A DNA stretch of 64,000 nt. Origin: Acinetobacter lwoffii. GTDB lineage: Bacteria; Pseudomonadota; Gammaproteobacteria; Pseudomonadales; Moraxellaceae. The translations under genes were made by a program, and so were the position numbers. The stretch covers positions 1,674,001-1,738,000 of the forward strand of contig NZ_CP077369.1 in the NCBI RefSeq assembly GCF_019048525.1, given 5' to 3'. The notes under the pieces are model-generated. The model did not search any database and was not told the DNA's origin. It saw only the letters and a list, made by a program, of their open reading frames with translations. Below are positions 10,058 to 19,173 of this stretch, piece after piece. Position 1 is the first letter of the stretch; each line of letters starts with the position of its first letter.

Positions 10058-10611
10058 TTCTAGCTTCGAGCTCACCCCGGCGTCGTGAGTTATTGCAACA
10101 ACTCGGGCTGAGCTTCGATATTTACAGTCCCGAGATCGACGAATCTGTACAAGCAGGCGAGTCGGTCGCAGCCTATGTTGAACGTCTGGCACGTGCCAAA
10201 GCCGATGCCGTGGCCGAGCGTTATCCAGATGCCATCATTATCGCTGCGGATACCAGTCTGGGGGTGGATCAGGAGATTTTGGGCAAGCCTGAATCCAAAC
10301 AACATGCGATTGAAATGTGGACAAAAATCTCCGGTCGGTGGCATGATGTCTATAGCGGTGTCTGTGTTCGTACAAAGCATGAAAAATACAGTATAGTGGT
10401 ACGCACACAGGTCGAATTTCAAATCCTGAACGCCACAGATATGGAAAATTACTGGGCGACAGGTGAGCCACTCGGTAAAGCCGGGGCTTATGCGATTCAA
10501 GGAATTGCAGCACGTTATATTCCAAAAATGCAGGGCAGTTATTCCAATGTGGTGGGCTTGCCCTTATATGAGACAGTACAGTTATTACAGACGGTTAAGG
10601 CACTAAATTAA
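10045..10611 (+). CDS. maf: Maf-family nucleoside triphosphate pyrophosphatase
   Basis: 188 residues from ATG 10045 (MAHIILASSSPRRRELLQQLG). I chose this start because Maf proteins begin at the ASxSPRR loop; an ATG 30 bp upstream would add non-family residues. AADTSLGVDQEILGKP holds the catalytic Asp region. The sequence is closest to YhdE-type enzymes that hydrolyse dTTP/UTP and modified nucleotides. Its place between mreD and rng is the usual one. Confidence 0.93.
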   Translation: MAHIILASSSPRRRELLQQLGLSFDIYSPEIDESVQAGESVAAYVERLARAKADAVAERYPDAIIIAADTSLGVDQEILGKPESKQHAIEMWTKISGRWHDVYSGVCVRTKHEKYSIVVRTQVEFQILNATDMENYWATGEPLGKAGAYAIQGIAARYIPKMQGSYSNVVGLPLYETVQLLQTVKALN

Positions 10612-10649
10612 CTGCTGAAAAGAATTCTTATAATGTTTTGAGTGTAGTT

Positions 10650-12104
10650 ATGTCTGACGAGTTGTTGATTAACGTCACGCCGATGGAATGTCGGGTCGCG
10701 TTAATTGAAAACGGCACGGTCAATGAACTGTTTGTCGAGCGTACGGCCAAGCGTGGTCTGGTAGGAAATGTCTATAAAGGAAAAGTGGTGCGGGTCTTAC
10801 CCGGCATGCAGGCTGCTTTCGTGGATATCGGACTTTCTCGCACTGCGTTTTTACATATCAATGATATGGTCTGGCCACGCAATCAACCGACGCCGAATGT
10901 CTTTGAGCTGCTTCAACCTGGACAAATCCTCACGGTTCAAGTGATGAAAGATATGCTCGGTACCAAAGGTGCGCGCCTGTCTACCGATCTCTCTATTCCT
11001 TCGCGTTATTTGGTGCTGATGCCATATGGTAATCATATCGGGGTATCACAACGGATTGAGTCTGAGGAAGAGCGCAATCGCTTGCGTTCCATCATTGAGC
11101 GGATTCAGGCAGAACATAAGCTGCCAGGTTCAGTGATTGTACGTACTGCAGCAGAAGGGATTGAAGAAGAAGCCATCGCACAGGATATGGCTTATCTGGC
11201 CAAGCTTTGGGAATATATCCAGCGTAAGCAAAAGATTATTGCAGTACCTTCTTTGATCTTTGAAGAGTTGCCTTTGCCGCAACGGGTGATTCGTGATCTG
11301 GCCAATGAAGAAACCGCCAAAATTTACGTCGATTCACGTGAAATTCATGCCAAGTTACAGGAATTTGTCGAAGAATTTGTCCCGAACATGAAAGACCGTT
11401 TGCTGCATTATCCGGGCGAGCGGCCAATTTTTGACTTGTATAATGTCGAAGAAGACCTGCAAAAGGCATTGCAAACTCGCGTCGCATTGAAGTCTGGCGG
11501 TTATCTGATGATTGACCAGACTGAAGCCATGGCCACAATTGATGTCAATACCGGTTCTTATGTTGGTGGCCGTTCGTTGGAAGATACGGTTTTTAAAACC
11601 AATATGGAAGCGACGGATGTTATCGCGCGTCAGTTACGTCTGCGTAATCTCGGCGGCATTATTATCATCGACTTCATTGATATGCAGGAAGCGCAGCATC
11701 GTGAAGAAGTGATGAAACAGTTTGAGCGCATGCTAGAACGTGACCATGCCAAAACCAAGATTACTCAGGTGTCGGAACTGGGCTTGGTGGAAATGACCCG
11801 GAAACGCACCCGTGAATCGCTGGAACATCTGCTCTGTGAATCTTGTCCGACCTGTCAGGGACGTGGTTATGTCAAAACAGCCGAGTCAGTATGTTACGAA
11901 ATATTCAGGGAAATTCTGCGTTATGCCCGTGCTTATGAGTCACAGAGTGGCTTTACTGTCGTCGCGCATCCTGCTGTCATTGATCGGTTATTGACGGCAG
12001 AAGCGCCTGCAGTCGCTGATCTAGAACATTTCATTAATCGCGTGATTAAGTTCCAAGTAGAAAATCTGTATACGCAAGAGCAATACGATATCATTCTCAG
12101 CTGA
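10650..12104 (+). CDS. rng: Ribonuclease G
   Basis: 484 residues from ATG 10650; an in-frame TTG at 10638 is less likely. The S1 RNA-binding domain is at about 38-120 (GNVYKGKVVRVLPGMQAAFVDIG). The catalytic DNase I-like domain has the Asp motifs in MATIDVNTGSYVGG and GGIIIIDFIDM. The zinc-link is CPTCQGRGYVKT. It is an endonuclease for 16S rRNA 5'-end maturation and mRNA decay. It lacks the long C-terminal scaffold of RNase E. It is the last gene of the mre operon, with no clear terminator directly after it. Confidence 0.96.
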   Translation: MSDELLINVTPMECRVALIENGTVNELFVERTAKRGLVGNVYKGKVVRVLPGMQAAFVDIGLSRTAFLHINDMVWPRNQPTPNVFELLQPGQILTVQVMKDMLGTKGARLSTDLSIPSRYLVLMPYGNHIGVSQRIESEEERNRLRSIIERIQAEHKLPGSVIVRTAAEGIEEEAIAQDMAYLAKLWEYIQRKQKIIAVPSLIFEELPLPQRVIRDLANEETAKIYVDSREIHAKLQEFVEEFVPNMKDRLLHYPGERPIFDLYNVEEDLQKALQTRVALKSGGYLMIDQTEAMATIDVNTGSYVGGRSLEDTVFKTNMEATDVIARQLRLRNLGGIIIIDFIDMQEAQHREEVMKQFERMLERDHAKTKITQVSELGLVEMTRKRTRESLEHLLCESCPTCQGRGYVKTAESVCYEIFREILRYARAYESQSGFTVVAHPAVIDRLLTAEAPAVADLEHFINRVIKFQVENLYTQEQYDIILS

Positions 12105-12236
12105 AATTGTAACAGAATATCGTTAAACACTTGTTACATCTGAAATTTTACAATCGGGCCTTTATTTACAATACTAGATACATGAATTAGCCAAAGCCGT
12201 TTCTCCCAGTTTCAGGCTTAGCAAAAGGAGTGTGTG

Positions 12237-12410
12237 ATGAGTATGAGTAAAGCAGTAATCCATAAAGGCCTAAAACACGTATTAGAACCAAAGACTGTAC
12301 ATGCAGGATATATCGTCGATGAGCGCGGTAATGAAGTTCAGATTACCGCGAGCATGATCCGTAATGTCTGCCATCAATTATTACAACAGTGCCGTACCAT
12401 TAAAAGCTGA
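12237..12410 (+). CDS. Small conserved protein, PA1571-like (57 aa)
   Basis: 57 codons, MSMSKAVIHKGLKHVLEPK, then GYIVDERGNEVQITASMI and a Cys/Leu-rich tail. A clear AAAGGAG ribosome site lies 7 bp before the ATG. The core pattern G-x-I-V/I-D-x-x-G-x-E-x-x-I-T-x-x-M-I resembles the small PA1571 family of Pseudomonas and relatives, whose function is not known. There is no signal peptide or membrane segment. The family link is from memory and is moderate. It is followed by a terminator. Confidence 0.75.
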   Translation: MSMSKAVIHKGLKHVLEPKTVHAGYIVDERGNEVQITASMIRNVCHQLLQQCRTIKS

Positions 12411-12522
12411 TTGCATTTGTGCATTGTTTCTAACTTATCAAAAAGTGATTTGGATAGACGTTTAAATAGAGAAGTCATCCAAAATTTCTAAAATAATTTA
12501 AAAAGATTTCCAAAAATAAAGA

Positions 12523-12545
12523 AAAGGGACCAGATCGGTCCCTTT
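12523..12545. terminator. Bidirectional terminator between the 57-aa gene and atfA
   Basis: AAAGGGACC / GGTCCCTTT around AGATC. The minus strand continues TTCTTTATTTTT, a strong U tract for atfA. Confidence 0.8.
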
Positions 12546-12618
12546 ATTCTGTGCTCTAAGACTGGCAAAAATGATCAGCATCTTTGGCAGTCCATCTATC
12601 TTATTTATTCATCCGCGG

Positions 12619-14001
12619 CTAGCTTACCGCCCGTAACTTTGGGACAGGTTCGCCATCTACAATAAGTTCAAAACGTTGAATTTCTTCTTCCAGATGTGTC
12701 AGCAAGTTCTGCATTTTCGGCAGGGCATTACGACATGCAGTTAAGCCGACTTCCAGTTTGTCTAGATAGCTGGTCATGGTGATATTCAAGGCCTGACCAT
12801 CCAGTACGATAGAAGCCGGATAAAGTGCTTCAAGACGTGCACCATTCCAGTAAAGGGGCTCTTGTGGTCCAGGTACATTGGAAATAATCACGTTAAATGC
12901 CTGACGTGTCGGCATTAAACCGGATGCAATATTCAGACCTGCGGCACCATAGACAAAGGCGCTATAGTTCAAGATTTGATTGGCATTCATACGTTTAAAG
13001 CGCTCTTTGGCACTCAGTACACTACGGCGTACGATCTTGAGACGTTCCAGCGGATCTTCTTTATGTGTGCCCAGATTGGCCAGAATCATGGTAATACGGT
13101 TGGATATATCTGAATCGTCACTACGAACCGAAGCTGGAACCATGGCGATTAACGGTTTTTTCGGTAAGGCATTTTGCGATAATAAATATTCACGTAATGC
13201 ACCTGAACAAATGGCCAGTACGATATCATTAATGGTCACGCCCAACGCTTTGGAAATATGACGTAAACGTGAAAATTCGAAAGACTGTGCGGCAAAGCGA
13301 CGTGAAGCACTGACGCGTTGATTCAGAATACTGCTTGGTGCCTGGAAGCTGGACACATAATCGGGATTACGTCCCATATCCTTCATGACAGTTTGCGACA
13401 GTTCATAAGCAACTCGTGGCGCACATTCCAGTTGCCCCTTAATGGTCTGCAGGACATTTTTAAACCTGTTAACTTTAGGTGCTTTAAGGCGTTTGGCACG
13501 TGGCCCTTCCACACACCATGGCGGTACAATACTCTTGGCATGGGGGTCAAATGAAAGTGATTTTTCGACCAGACGCATGCCAGCGATTCCATCCACCATG
13601 GCATGGTGAATCTTGAAGTACATGGCAAAACGGTTGCCTTCAATGCCTTCAATAATATGACAGGTCCATAAAGGTTTAGCGCGGTCAATCAGTGCGCTGT
13701 GTTCTTGGGAAATATAAGTCAGCAGCTCGCGGATACGCCCAGGTTTCGGTAAGGCAATATGACGAAAATGATGATCTAAATCAAACTCTTCATCTTCATC
13801 CCAAAATAAACCGTTTAAATAGTTATTAAATGGAGGAATCGGTGAGGATTTGGAATTGCGAATATCAGTCACCAGATCCCGGATAAAAGAGGCTGGTGCA
13901 TTGTCAGGAATTTGAAACAAAAATAACCCGCCTACATGCATAGGCTGCTGCCGTTTCTCTAAAGACAAAAAAATAAAGTCAATCGGATGTAATGGACGCA
14001 T
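12619..14001 (-). CDS. atfA: Wax ester synthase / diacylglycerol acyltransferase
   Basis: 460 residues. The N-terminus MRPLHPIDFIFLSLEKRQ and much of the chain agree with the known Acinetobacter WS/DGAT. The active-site motif HHAMVDG (about residue 132, in FKIHHAMVDGIAG) and the C-terminal ISNVPGP are present. The enzyme esterifies fatty alcohols or diacylglycerol with acyl-CoA, making wax esters and triacylglycerol storage lipid. It is monocistronic, between its own terminator and cysH. Confidence 0.95.
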   Translation of the reverse strand: MRPLHPIDFIFLSLEKRQQPMHVGGLFLFQIPDNAPASFIRDLVTDIRNSKSSPIPPFNNYLNGLFWDEDEEFDLDHHFRHIALPKPGRIRELLTYISQEHSALIDRAKPLWTCHIIEGIEGNRFAMYFKIHHAMVDGIAGMRLVEKSLSFDPHAKSIVPPWCVEGPRAKRLKAPKVNRFKNVLQTIKGQLECAPRVAYELSQTVMKDMGRNPDYVSSFQAPSSILNQRVSASRRFAAQSFEFSRLRHISKALGVTINDIVLAICSGALREYLLSQNALPKKPLIAMVPASVRSDDSDISNRITMILANLGTHKEDPLERLKIVRRSVLSAKERFKRMNANQILNYSAFVYGAAGLNIASGLMPTRQAFNVIISNVPGPQEPLYWNGARLEALYPASIVLDGQALNITMTSYLDKLEVGLTACRNALPKMQNLLTHLEEEIQRFELIVDGEPVPKLRAVS

Positions 14002-14137
14002 AGCGTAGATTGCCTCACTGCATTTTCTTCAGCTGCTCATGTATAAGCAACCTTGTTAGAATTATTGGTATCACATTACAAAGTATAGCGATTTTGTCGC
14101 ATAAAGGTACTGATTTTTCTGTAGCCGATTGGTTCAC

Positions 14138-14171
14138 AAAAAAACCACCCGACGAACGGATGGTTTTTTAA
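14138..14171 (-). terminator. cysH terminator
   Basis: AAAAAACCACCCG / CGGATGGTTTTTT, with one mismatch that becomes a wobble pair. It lies just after the cysH stop on the minus strand and ends in a T run. Confidence 0.8.
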
Positions 14172-14173
14172 GA

Positions 14174-14908
14174 TTATTTTTTCAAGTTCCCGGCATGCAA
14201 GCCACATTCTTTATGGGTGGCTTCTTCCCACCACCAGCGTCCTTCACGTTCATGCTGATTTGGCAGCACAGGACGGGTACAAGGTTCACAGCCAATGGAG
14301 ATAAAACCTTTTTCATGTAGTGGGTTGTATGGAATTTCCATCATTCGGATATAATTCCACACATCTGCACTAGACCAGTTGGCAAGGGGATTATATTTAA
14401 TCAGCTGTTTGCCTGGACCAGAAAAACCTTCATCAGATTGAACCACCGGAATGTCATTCCGTGTTCCCGGGCTTTGGTCTTTACGCTGACCGGTAATCCA
14501 GCCATCTAAAGTTGCCAGTTTTTTGCGTAAAGGTTGCACCTTGCGGATTCCGCAACATTCCTGATGGCCGTCACGGTAAAAACTGAACAAACCTTTTTCA
14601 GTCGTCAGTTGTTGAATCTCCTCTGTTTCCGGGAAGCAGATTTCGATATCAATATTATAGTGCTGACGAACCTTTTCAATAAATTGATAAGTCTCAGCAT
14701 GCAGACGCCCTGTATCCAGGCTAAATACCCGGAAAGGTTTACCTAAATTGGATGCCATATCAATCAGTACGACATCTTCTGCACCGGAAAATGAAATGGC
14801 AATTTCGCCTTCCTGGTCGAGAGCAAGCGCTAAAATTTCACTTGGTGATTTATCTGCATATTCAGATGCGAGCGCATCTACCATAGCAATAGTGGGGATT
14901 TTGGTCAT
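14174..14908 (-). CDS. cysH: Adenylylsulfate (APS/PAPS) reductase, Fe-S type
   Basis: 244 residues of the PP-loop family ([16 protein letters not shown] near the N-terminus). It has the two Cys pairs ECCGIRK and GCEPCTRP that bind a [4Fe-4S] cluster, plus the C-terminal catalytic ECGLH. These Cys pairs point to an APS-type reductase and away from the cluster-free PAPS enzyme of enterics. It reduces APS to sulfite in assimilatory sulfate reduction. It stands alone here, with no cysDN beside it. Confidence 0.94.
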   Translation of the reverse strand: MTKIPTIAMVDALASEYADKSPSEILALALDQEGEIAISFSGAEDVVLIDMASNLGKPFRVFSLDTGRLHAETYQFIEKVRQHYNIDIEICFPETEEIQQLTTEKGLFSFYRDGHQECCGIRKVQPLRKKLATLDGWITGQRKDQSPGTRNDIPVVQSDEGFSGPGKQLIKYNPLANWSSADVWNYIRMMEIPYNPLHEKGFISIGCEPCTRPVLPNQHEREGRWWWEEATHKECGLHAGNLKK

Positions 14909-15116
14909 ATGAGTCCTGGCGACATAGGCTTGGAAATGACGTGGCCTATATGAATTTATTTCAGATTTATTCTATTTTAATAGAAATGCCCAAAGCTACT
15001 TATCACTAAAAAATAAATACTTATGAAAAAAACAGATTTAAAAAAGAACAGTGCAAAATCTTTTTCTTCAGCTATGATAGGGCAAAATTTTTTCAATACA
15101 ACTGAGGGGATGCTTC

Positions 15117-15734
15117 ATGGAAGTCGTATGTCTAGATCTAGAGGGCGTTTTGGTTCCAGAAATCTGGATCAATTTTGCTAAAAAAACAGGTATTAAAGAG
15201 CTCGAAGCAACGACACGTGATATTCCTGACTATGATGTGTTGATGACCCAGCGTTTGAATATTTTAAAACAGCATGGTTTGGGTCTAAATGATATCCAGG
15301 CTGTGATTGCGGATATGGGGCCATTTGAAGGCGCCAAGGAATTTGTAGAATGGGTAAGTACTCATTTTCAGCTGATTATTCTGTCTGACACTTTCTATGA
15401 ATTTGCTCATCCTTTAATGAAGCAACTAGGCTGGCCAACGATTTTCTGTCATAAGCTGGAAACTGATGAAGAGGGCATGATCACTGCTTATAAACTTCGC
15501 CAGCCAGATCAGAAGCGTCAGGCAGTGAAAGCATTACACGGTCTGAATTTCCGTGTGATTGCAGCCGGTGATTCATATAACGATACGACAATGCTGGGTG
15601 AAGCAGATCATGGCTTCCTGTTCGACGCACCAGAGAATGTGATTGCAGAATTCCCGCAATTCCCGCCAATTTATGGTTATGACGCATTGAAAGAAGCAAT
15701 CCGTAATGCATCGGTACGTAATATTCCAGCTTAA
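15117..15734 (+). CDS. thrH: Phosphoserine phosphatase / homoserine phosphotransferase ThrH
   Basis: 205 residues of the HAD family. The nucleophile motif is DLEGVLVPEIW, with the LSDTFYEF and AAGDSYNDTTML motifs further on. The ThrH subgroup has Glu in place of the second Asp of the DxD motif and can pass phosphate to homoserine. A GAGGGG ribosome site is present. Confidence 0.93.
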   Translation: MEVVCLDLEGVLVPEIWINFAKKTGIKELEATTRDIPDYDVLMTQRLNILKQHGLGLNDIQAVIADMGPFEGAKEFVEWVSTHFQLIILSDTFYEFAHPLMKQLGWPTIFCHKLETDEEGMITAYKLRQPDQKRQAVKALHGLNFRVIAAGDSYNDTTMLGEADHGFLFDAPENVIAEFPQFPPIYGYDALKEAIRNASVRNIPA

Positions 15735-15752
15735 TTTTTAAGTTTGAAATTA

Positions 15753-15780
15753 AAAAAAGGCACCAAAGGGTGCCTTTTTT
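15753..15780. terminator. Bidirectional terminator between thrH and the FadL-type gene
   Basis: AAAAAAGGCACC / GGGTGCCTTTTTT, with T runs on both strands. It serves two convergent genes. Confidence 0.85.
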
Positions 15781-15804
15781 TATTAGAGTAAAACTCTTTA
15801 TTGC

Positions 15805-17022
15805 TTAGAAACGGTAGCCGATTTTTAGGCCATAACCCATGGCATGGTTGTCTTCAAAATCACCTACAATAGTACCGCCAGTTTGTGCTTGGGCATCGCC
15901 TAACCAGAAATATTTTACGCCAGCCTGAATAAAGTAATTCTCAGCAGGGCTATATTGAGCACCTAAGCCTACATTCCAGTAACCTTCAGTTGGACCTAAA
16001 GTCGTTACAGGGTTGCCTGCACCTGAGTCATAACCTACAGAAGCTGAACCTGACCATTTATTATTGAATTTGCGACCTACACCGACTGTTGCTGACCATT
16101 GATCATTAGAGTAATCGATCAGATTTTGTGCTTTTCCTTTTGCCAAGGCTGAAGCTTGAGCGAGTAAAGATGGTGTTACAGCAAATTGATCCCAATGAAC
16201 CCAACGAAGATTTGCAAAAGCAATAGTATTTTGAGCGACACCTGATTGCAGATCAATATTTACCGACTGAGGTGTAACCGCCTCTACAGTACTTTCTCTT
16301 TCACCTAAAGTCGCCAATAATGGTTTTGCTGGACTTAAAGGATGACCTGCATCAGGAAGTTGTTGTCCTAAAAGAGCTAAATCAGACTGTTCAGAAGATT
16401 TTGCTTTATGCTTAATTTCTGAACGATAGGTAACAGAAGCTTTTAATGCAATTTCAGGAATTTGATAAGCAAATCCAGCAAGCCATCCAAAGGCTTCTTC
16501 TTGTTTAAGCTGAATGTTATAGCCACTTAATAAAGAATAAGCACCCCCCCGTAATTTAATATCAGCCTCAACAGTTTGCCACACTGGACCAGCATAGAAA
16601 TTCCAGTTTTCTGTAGGTTGATAACCAATGAGGGCAGTTAAATTATGTGTGTCAACATCAACTGATGTACCTTCTACACCATTACCAAAAGAACCAGCAG
16701 TTTCAGCGTATGTTGCATCTGCTCCAAAAGGTTGATCATAGATCAAGCCTAAAGAAATTTTGTCTGTTGCTTGAACTTTAATTGCAGCAGAGGGGAAATA
16801 GTAATCTTCCCCCATGTCGTTAATTTTTTCACCTTCAAAAGCAGATACTTTAGATGTCCCTTTCACAGTTGGATCAAGAACAGAAATTCCTGCTTCTGCA
16901 TAGTTACCAGGTTGTAAAAAAGCCTGAATAGACTGGCCTGAACGGTCTAAACCGGCAGCGAACACGAGAGAAGTAGGCAGGCTAGAAAGAAGAATAGCGA
17001 TAGAGATTGGCTTAAGCTTCAT
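15805..17022 (-). CDS. FadL/OMPP1-family outer membrane protein, copy A
   Basis: 405 residues. A signal peptide (about 1-22, ending LVFAAGLDRSGQS) precedes a beta-barrel, and the chain ends in GYGLKIGYRF with the C-terminal Phe of outer membrane proteins. The NxxNFYAGPVW and WSATVGVGRKFNNKWSGS segments match FadL-type long-chain fatty acid channels. A close paralogue lies just upstream (17344-18672), sharing DMGEDYYFPSAA and GLIYDQPFGADA. Both share a promoter-like block. It probably imports hydrocarbons or fatty acids, but the substrate is unknown. Confidence 0.88.
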   Translation of the reverse strand: MKLKPISIAILLSSLPTSLVFAAGLDRSGQSIQAFLQPGNYAEAGISVLDPTVKGTSKVSAFEGEKINDMGEDYYFPSAAIKVQATDKISLGLIYDQPFGADATYAETAGSFGNGVEGTSVDVDTHNLTALIGYQPTENWNFYAGPVWQTVEADIKLRGGAYSLLSGYNIQLKQEEAFGWLAGFAYQIPEIALKASVTYRSEIKHKAKSSEQSDLALLGQQLPDAGHPLSPAKPLLATLGERESTVEAVTPQSVNIDLQSGVAQNTIAFANLRWVHWDQFAVTPSLLAQASALAKGKAQNLIDYSNDQWSATVGVGRKFNNKWSGSASVGYDSGAGNPVTTLGPTEGYWNVGLGAQYSPAENYFIQAGVKYFWLGDAQAQTGGTIVGDFEDNHAMGYGLKIGYRF

Positions 17023-17068
17023 GGCTCATCCTTGACAATGTTGCATAAATATTAATAAAAGTTGTGGA

Positions 17069-17096
17069 AAAGTAACACAAATTTAAAAAGAGTAAA
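17069..17096 (-). promoter_or_regulatory. Promoter of FadL-type copy A
   Basis: On the minus strand: TTTACT, 16 bp, TACTTT, inside GAGCATTTACTC with an extended TGTGT before the -10. The same layout occurs before copy B, so it is conserved between the paralogues. Confidence 0.55.
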
Positions 17097-17301
17097 TGCT
17101 CCACTTCGTCCAAGAAATTAACTATGGCGGTTATAAAAAATGATTGCTTAGAGTATTTATACTATATTTTTTTGATTAACTTAATGAAAATAAACAAATA
17201 ATAATTTTTATCAAAATATATTAAAAACAAAATTTAGGCAAAATTTGATTGGTGATAAAAGCATCGAATAGTATACGGGTGTATAAAAATATAAATGAGA
17301 C

Positions 17302-17331
17302 AATAAAAACCACCCGAAGGTGGTTTTTATT
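17302..17331 (-). terminator. Terminator of FadL-type copy B
   Basis: Perfect 13-bp stem AATAAAAACCACC / GGTGGTTTTTATT around CGAA, 13 bp past the stop. It separates the two paralogues into independent transcripts. Confidence 0.85.
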
Positions 17332-17343
17332 AACTAACAGGAA

Positions 17344-18672
17344 TTAGAAGCGATAGCCCATTTTTAAGCCATAACCTAAAGCATGGTTATCTTCAAATTG
17401 TGCCACAGAGTTTCCTGTACCAAACATTGATGCAGGTTGAGCTTTAGCATCACCTAACCAGAAGTACTTCACACCACCAGCGATAAAGTAGTTTGCAGCA
17501 GGTGAGAATTGCAGACCTAGGCCAACATTCCAGTAACCTTCAGTTGGACCTAAAGTTGAAACAGGGTTGCCTGCACCTGAATCCCAACCTACAGAGACAT
17601 TACCTGCCCATTTTTCATTAAATTTACGGCCTACACCTACAGTAGCTGACCATTGATCATCTGTATAACCCACTAAGTCAAAACCATTTGGATTATCTGG
17701 GGTTAAGCCTGCGGCACCTAAAGCTTCTGAAACTGTACCAAACTGTTCAGGACGAATTGAAAAATCTTCCCAGTTTACCCAGCGCACATTAGCAAAAGCG
17801 ACTGTGTCAGCCATGATACCAGTTTGGAAATCAAGGTTTACAGATTGTGGAGTTGTAATTTTAGTAGTAGTGTTTTCGTTATATACCGCACCTGGCCCAG
17901 GAACTAAACCAGTTAAAACTAAGCTTGTACCATATTCATTGGTTGCTAATTCATGATCGATTTCAGAACGATAAGTTAATGATGCTTTTAATGCAATTTC
18001 AGGAATTTGGTAAGCTAAACCTGCAATCCAGCCTACTGCAGAATCTTCTTTCATATCTGCATTATATTGGCCTAATGCAATAGTAGAACCGTATGCGGTA
18101 CCACGTAGTTGAACATTCCCTTTAACGGTCTGATATACCGCACCACCATATAGATTCCAGTTTTCAGTTGGTTGGAAGCCTACTAGGAATGTTAAATTTT
18201 CGGTTGTAACTTCTACTTCAGTTGCTTCTTGGCCGTTATGGAATAAGCCTTGTCCAGCAAATAATGCAGCTGGAAGACCCAAACCTGCTAATGCTGGGTT
18301 TGCTCCAGCATCACCAACTGAATAGGCCGCATCAGCACCAAAAGGTTGATCATATAAAAGACCCACTGATAAATTATCAGCTACTTGAAACTTTAATGCT
18401 GCACTTGGGAAGTAATAATCTTCGCCCATGTCTGATAGAGAGGTATTCTCAAGACCAGCTAATGCTGCAGGAATAGCAGGGTTAGGAGTATAGCCTGCAT
18501 TAGCTTTACCAGATACAGATGGATCTAATACAGAAATACCAGCCTCAAAGTAATTACCTGGTTGTAAAAACGCTGCGATAGATTGACCTGAGCGATCTAA
18601 AGCTGCTGCAAATGCACCCGTCATTGGTACAGTTGCGAGAATCATTGAAGTAGTTAATGTTTTTAATTTCAT
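17344..18672 (-). CDS. FadL/OMPP1-family outer membrane protein, copy B
   Basis: 442 residues with signal peptide (about 1-23, MTGAFAAALDRSGQS) and C-terminal GYGLKMGYRF. It is paralogous to copy A but longer, mainly through Ala/Gly/Pro-rich loops near residues 60-75 and 125-150. FadL members carry long-chain fatty acids or other hydrophobic compounds through the outer membrane by a lateral opening. It follows the tRNA-Arg gene on the same strand. Confidence 0.88.
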   Translation of the reverse strand: MKLKTLTTSMILATVPMTGAFAAALDRSGQSIAAFLQPGNYFEAGISVLDPSVSGKANAGYTPNPAIPAALAGLENTSLSDMGEDYYFPSAALKFQVADNLSVGLLYDQPFGADAAYSVGDAGANPALAGLGLPAALFAGQGLFHNGQEATEVEVTTENLTFLVGFQPTENWNLYGGAVYQTVKGNVQLRGTAYGSTIALGQYNADMKEDSAVGWIAGLAYQIPEIALKASLTYRSEIDHELATNEYGTSLVLTGLVPGPGAVYNENTTTKITTPQSVNLDFQTGIMADTVAFANVRWVNWEDFSIRPEQFGTVSEALGAAGLTPDNPNGFDLVGYTDDQWSATVGVGRKFNEKWAGNVSVGWDSGAGNPVSTLGPTEGYWNVGLGLQFSPAANYFIAGGVKYFWLGDAKAQPASMFGTGNSVAQFEDNHALGYGLKMGYRF

Positions 18673-18782
18673 TTACGTCTTTCCTTGAGGTACAAATTTA
18701 TATCTGGCGTTGTTGTTTGCACTTATTAAATTCTTGGAGATTTCGGGTATTTATCCGCAATCATTTGTTACTCCATGTGACA

Positions 18783-18810
18783 AAAATAGCACAATTAAAA
18801 TAAGAGTAAA
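18783..18810 (-). promoter_or_regulatory. Promoter of FadL-type copy B
   Basis: On the minus strand: TTTACT, 16 bp, TATTTT with TGTGC before the -10, inside GAGCATTTACTC. Same arrangement as for copy A. The leader is about 105 nt. Confidence 0.55.
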
Positions 18811-19009
18811 TGCTCTAGAAAAAACTAATTAGTCTAAAAAAGCATCAAAATAGAGTTTTTACACCAAAAAATAGCCTCATTTTGAAATAAGTATTTGAAA
18901 GTAAAAGAAATAAAATAATGAAGAAAAAATGATTTTTTGTATAAAAAATATTCTAAAAATATGAAGATTAACGCTAATTTTTTGAAGTATAGATCACATT
19001 TTGAAAGGA
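18811..19009. other. AT-rich gap between FadL copy B and tRNA-Arg
   Basis: I see no gene here. The sequence is AT-rich and its short open frames have no ribosome site. Confidence 0.5.
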
Positions 19010-19085
19010 TGGTGCGCCCTGCGGGACTCGAACCCACGTCGGTCGCTTAGGAGGCAACTGCTCTATTCAGTTAAGCTAAGGGCGC
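19010..19085 (-). tRNA. tRNA-Arg(CCT)
   Basis: 76 nt including an encoded CCA. The acceptor stem is GCGCCCT / AGGGCGC with discriminator A. The anticodon stem GTTGC / GCGAC encloses the loop CTCCTAA, giving anticodon CCT for AGG codons. The T arm contains GGGTTCGAGTCCC. Confidence 0.95.
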
Positions 19086-19120
19086 GAAAAGAAGGCTATT
19101 GTACTGTAAAAAATACAAAA

Positions 19121-19148
19121 AAAAGTTATTGCCGAAGCAATAACTTTT
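19121..19148 (-). terminator. Terminator of the amino-acid permease gene
   Basis: 12-bp stem AAAAGTTATTGC / GCAATAACTTTT with a CGAA loop (TTCG on the transcript), followed by a T run on the minus strand. Confidence 0.9.
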
Positions 19149-19173
19149 AAGGACTCATAGCTACAGGAGTTGT

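Noticed and set aside
18834..19037. A 67-residue minus-strand frame near tRNA-Arg
   Set aside because: It overlaps the tRNA gene, is low-complexity Phe/Lys and has no ribosome site.
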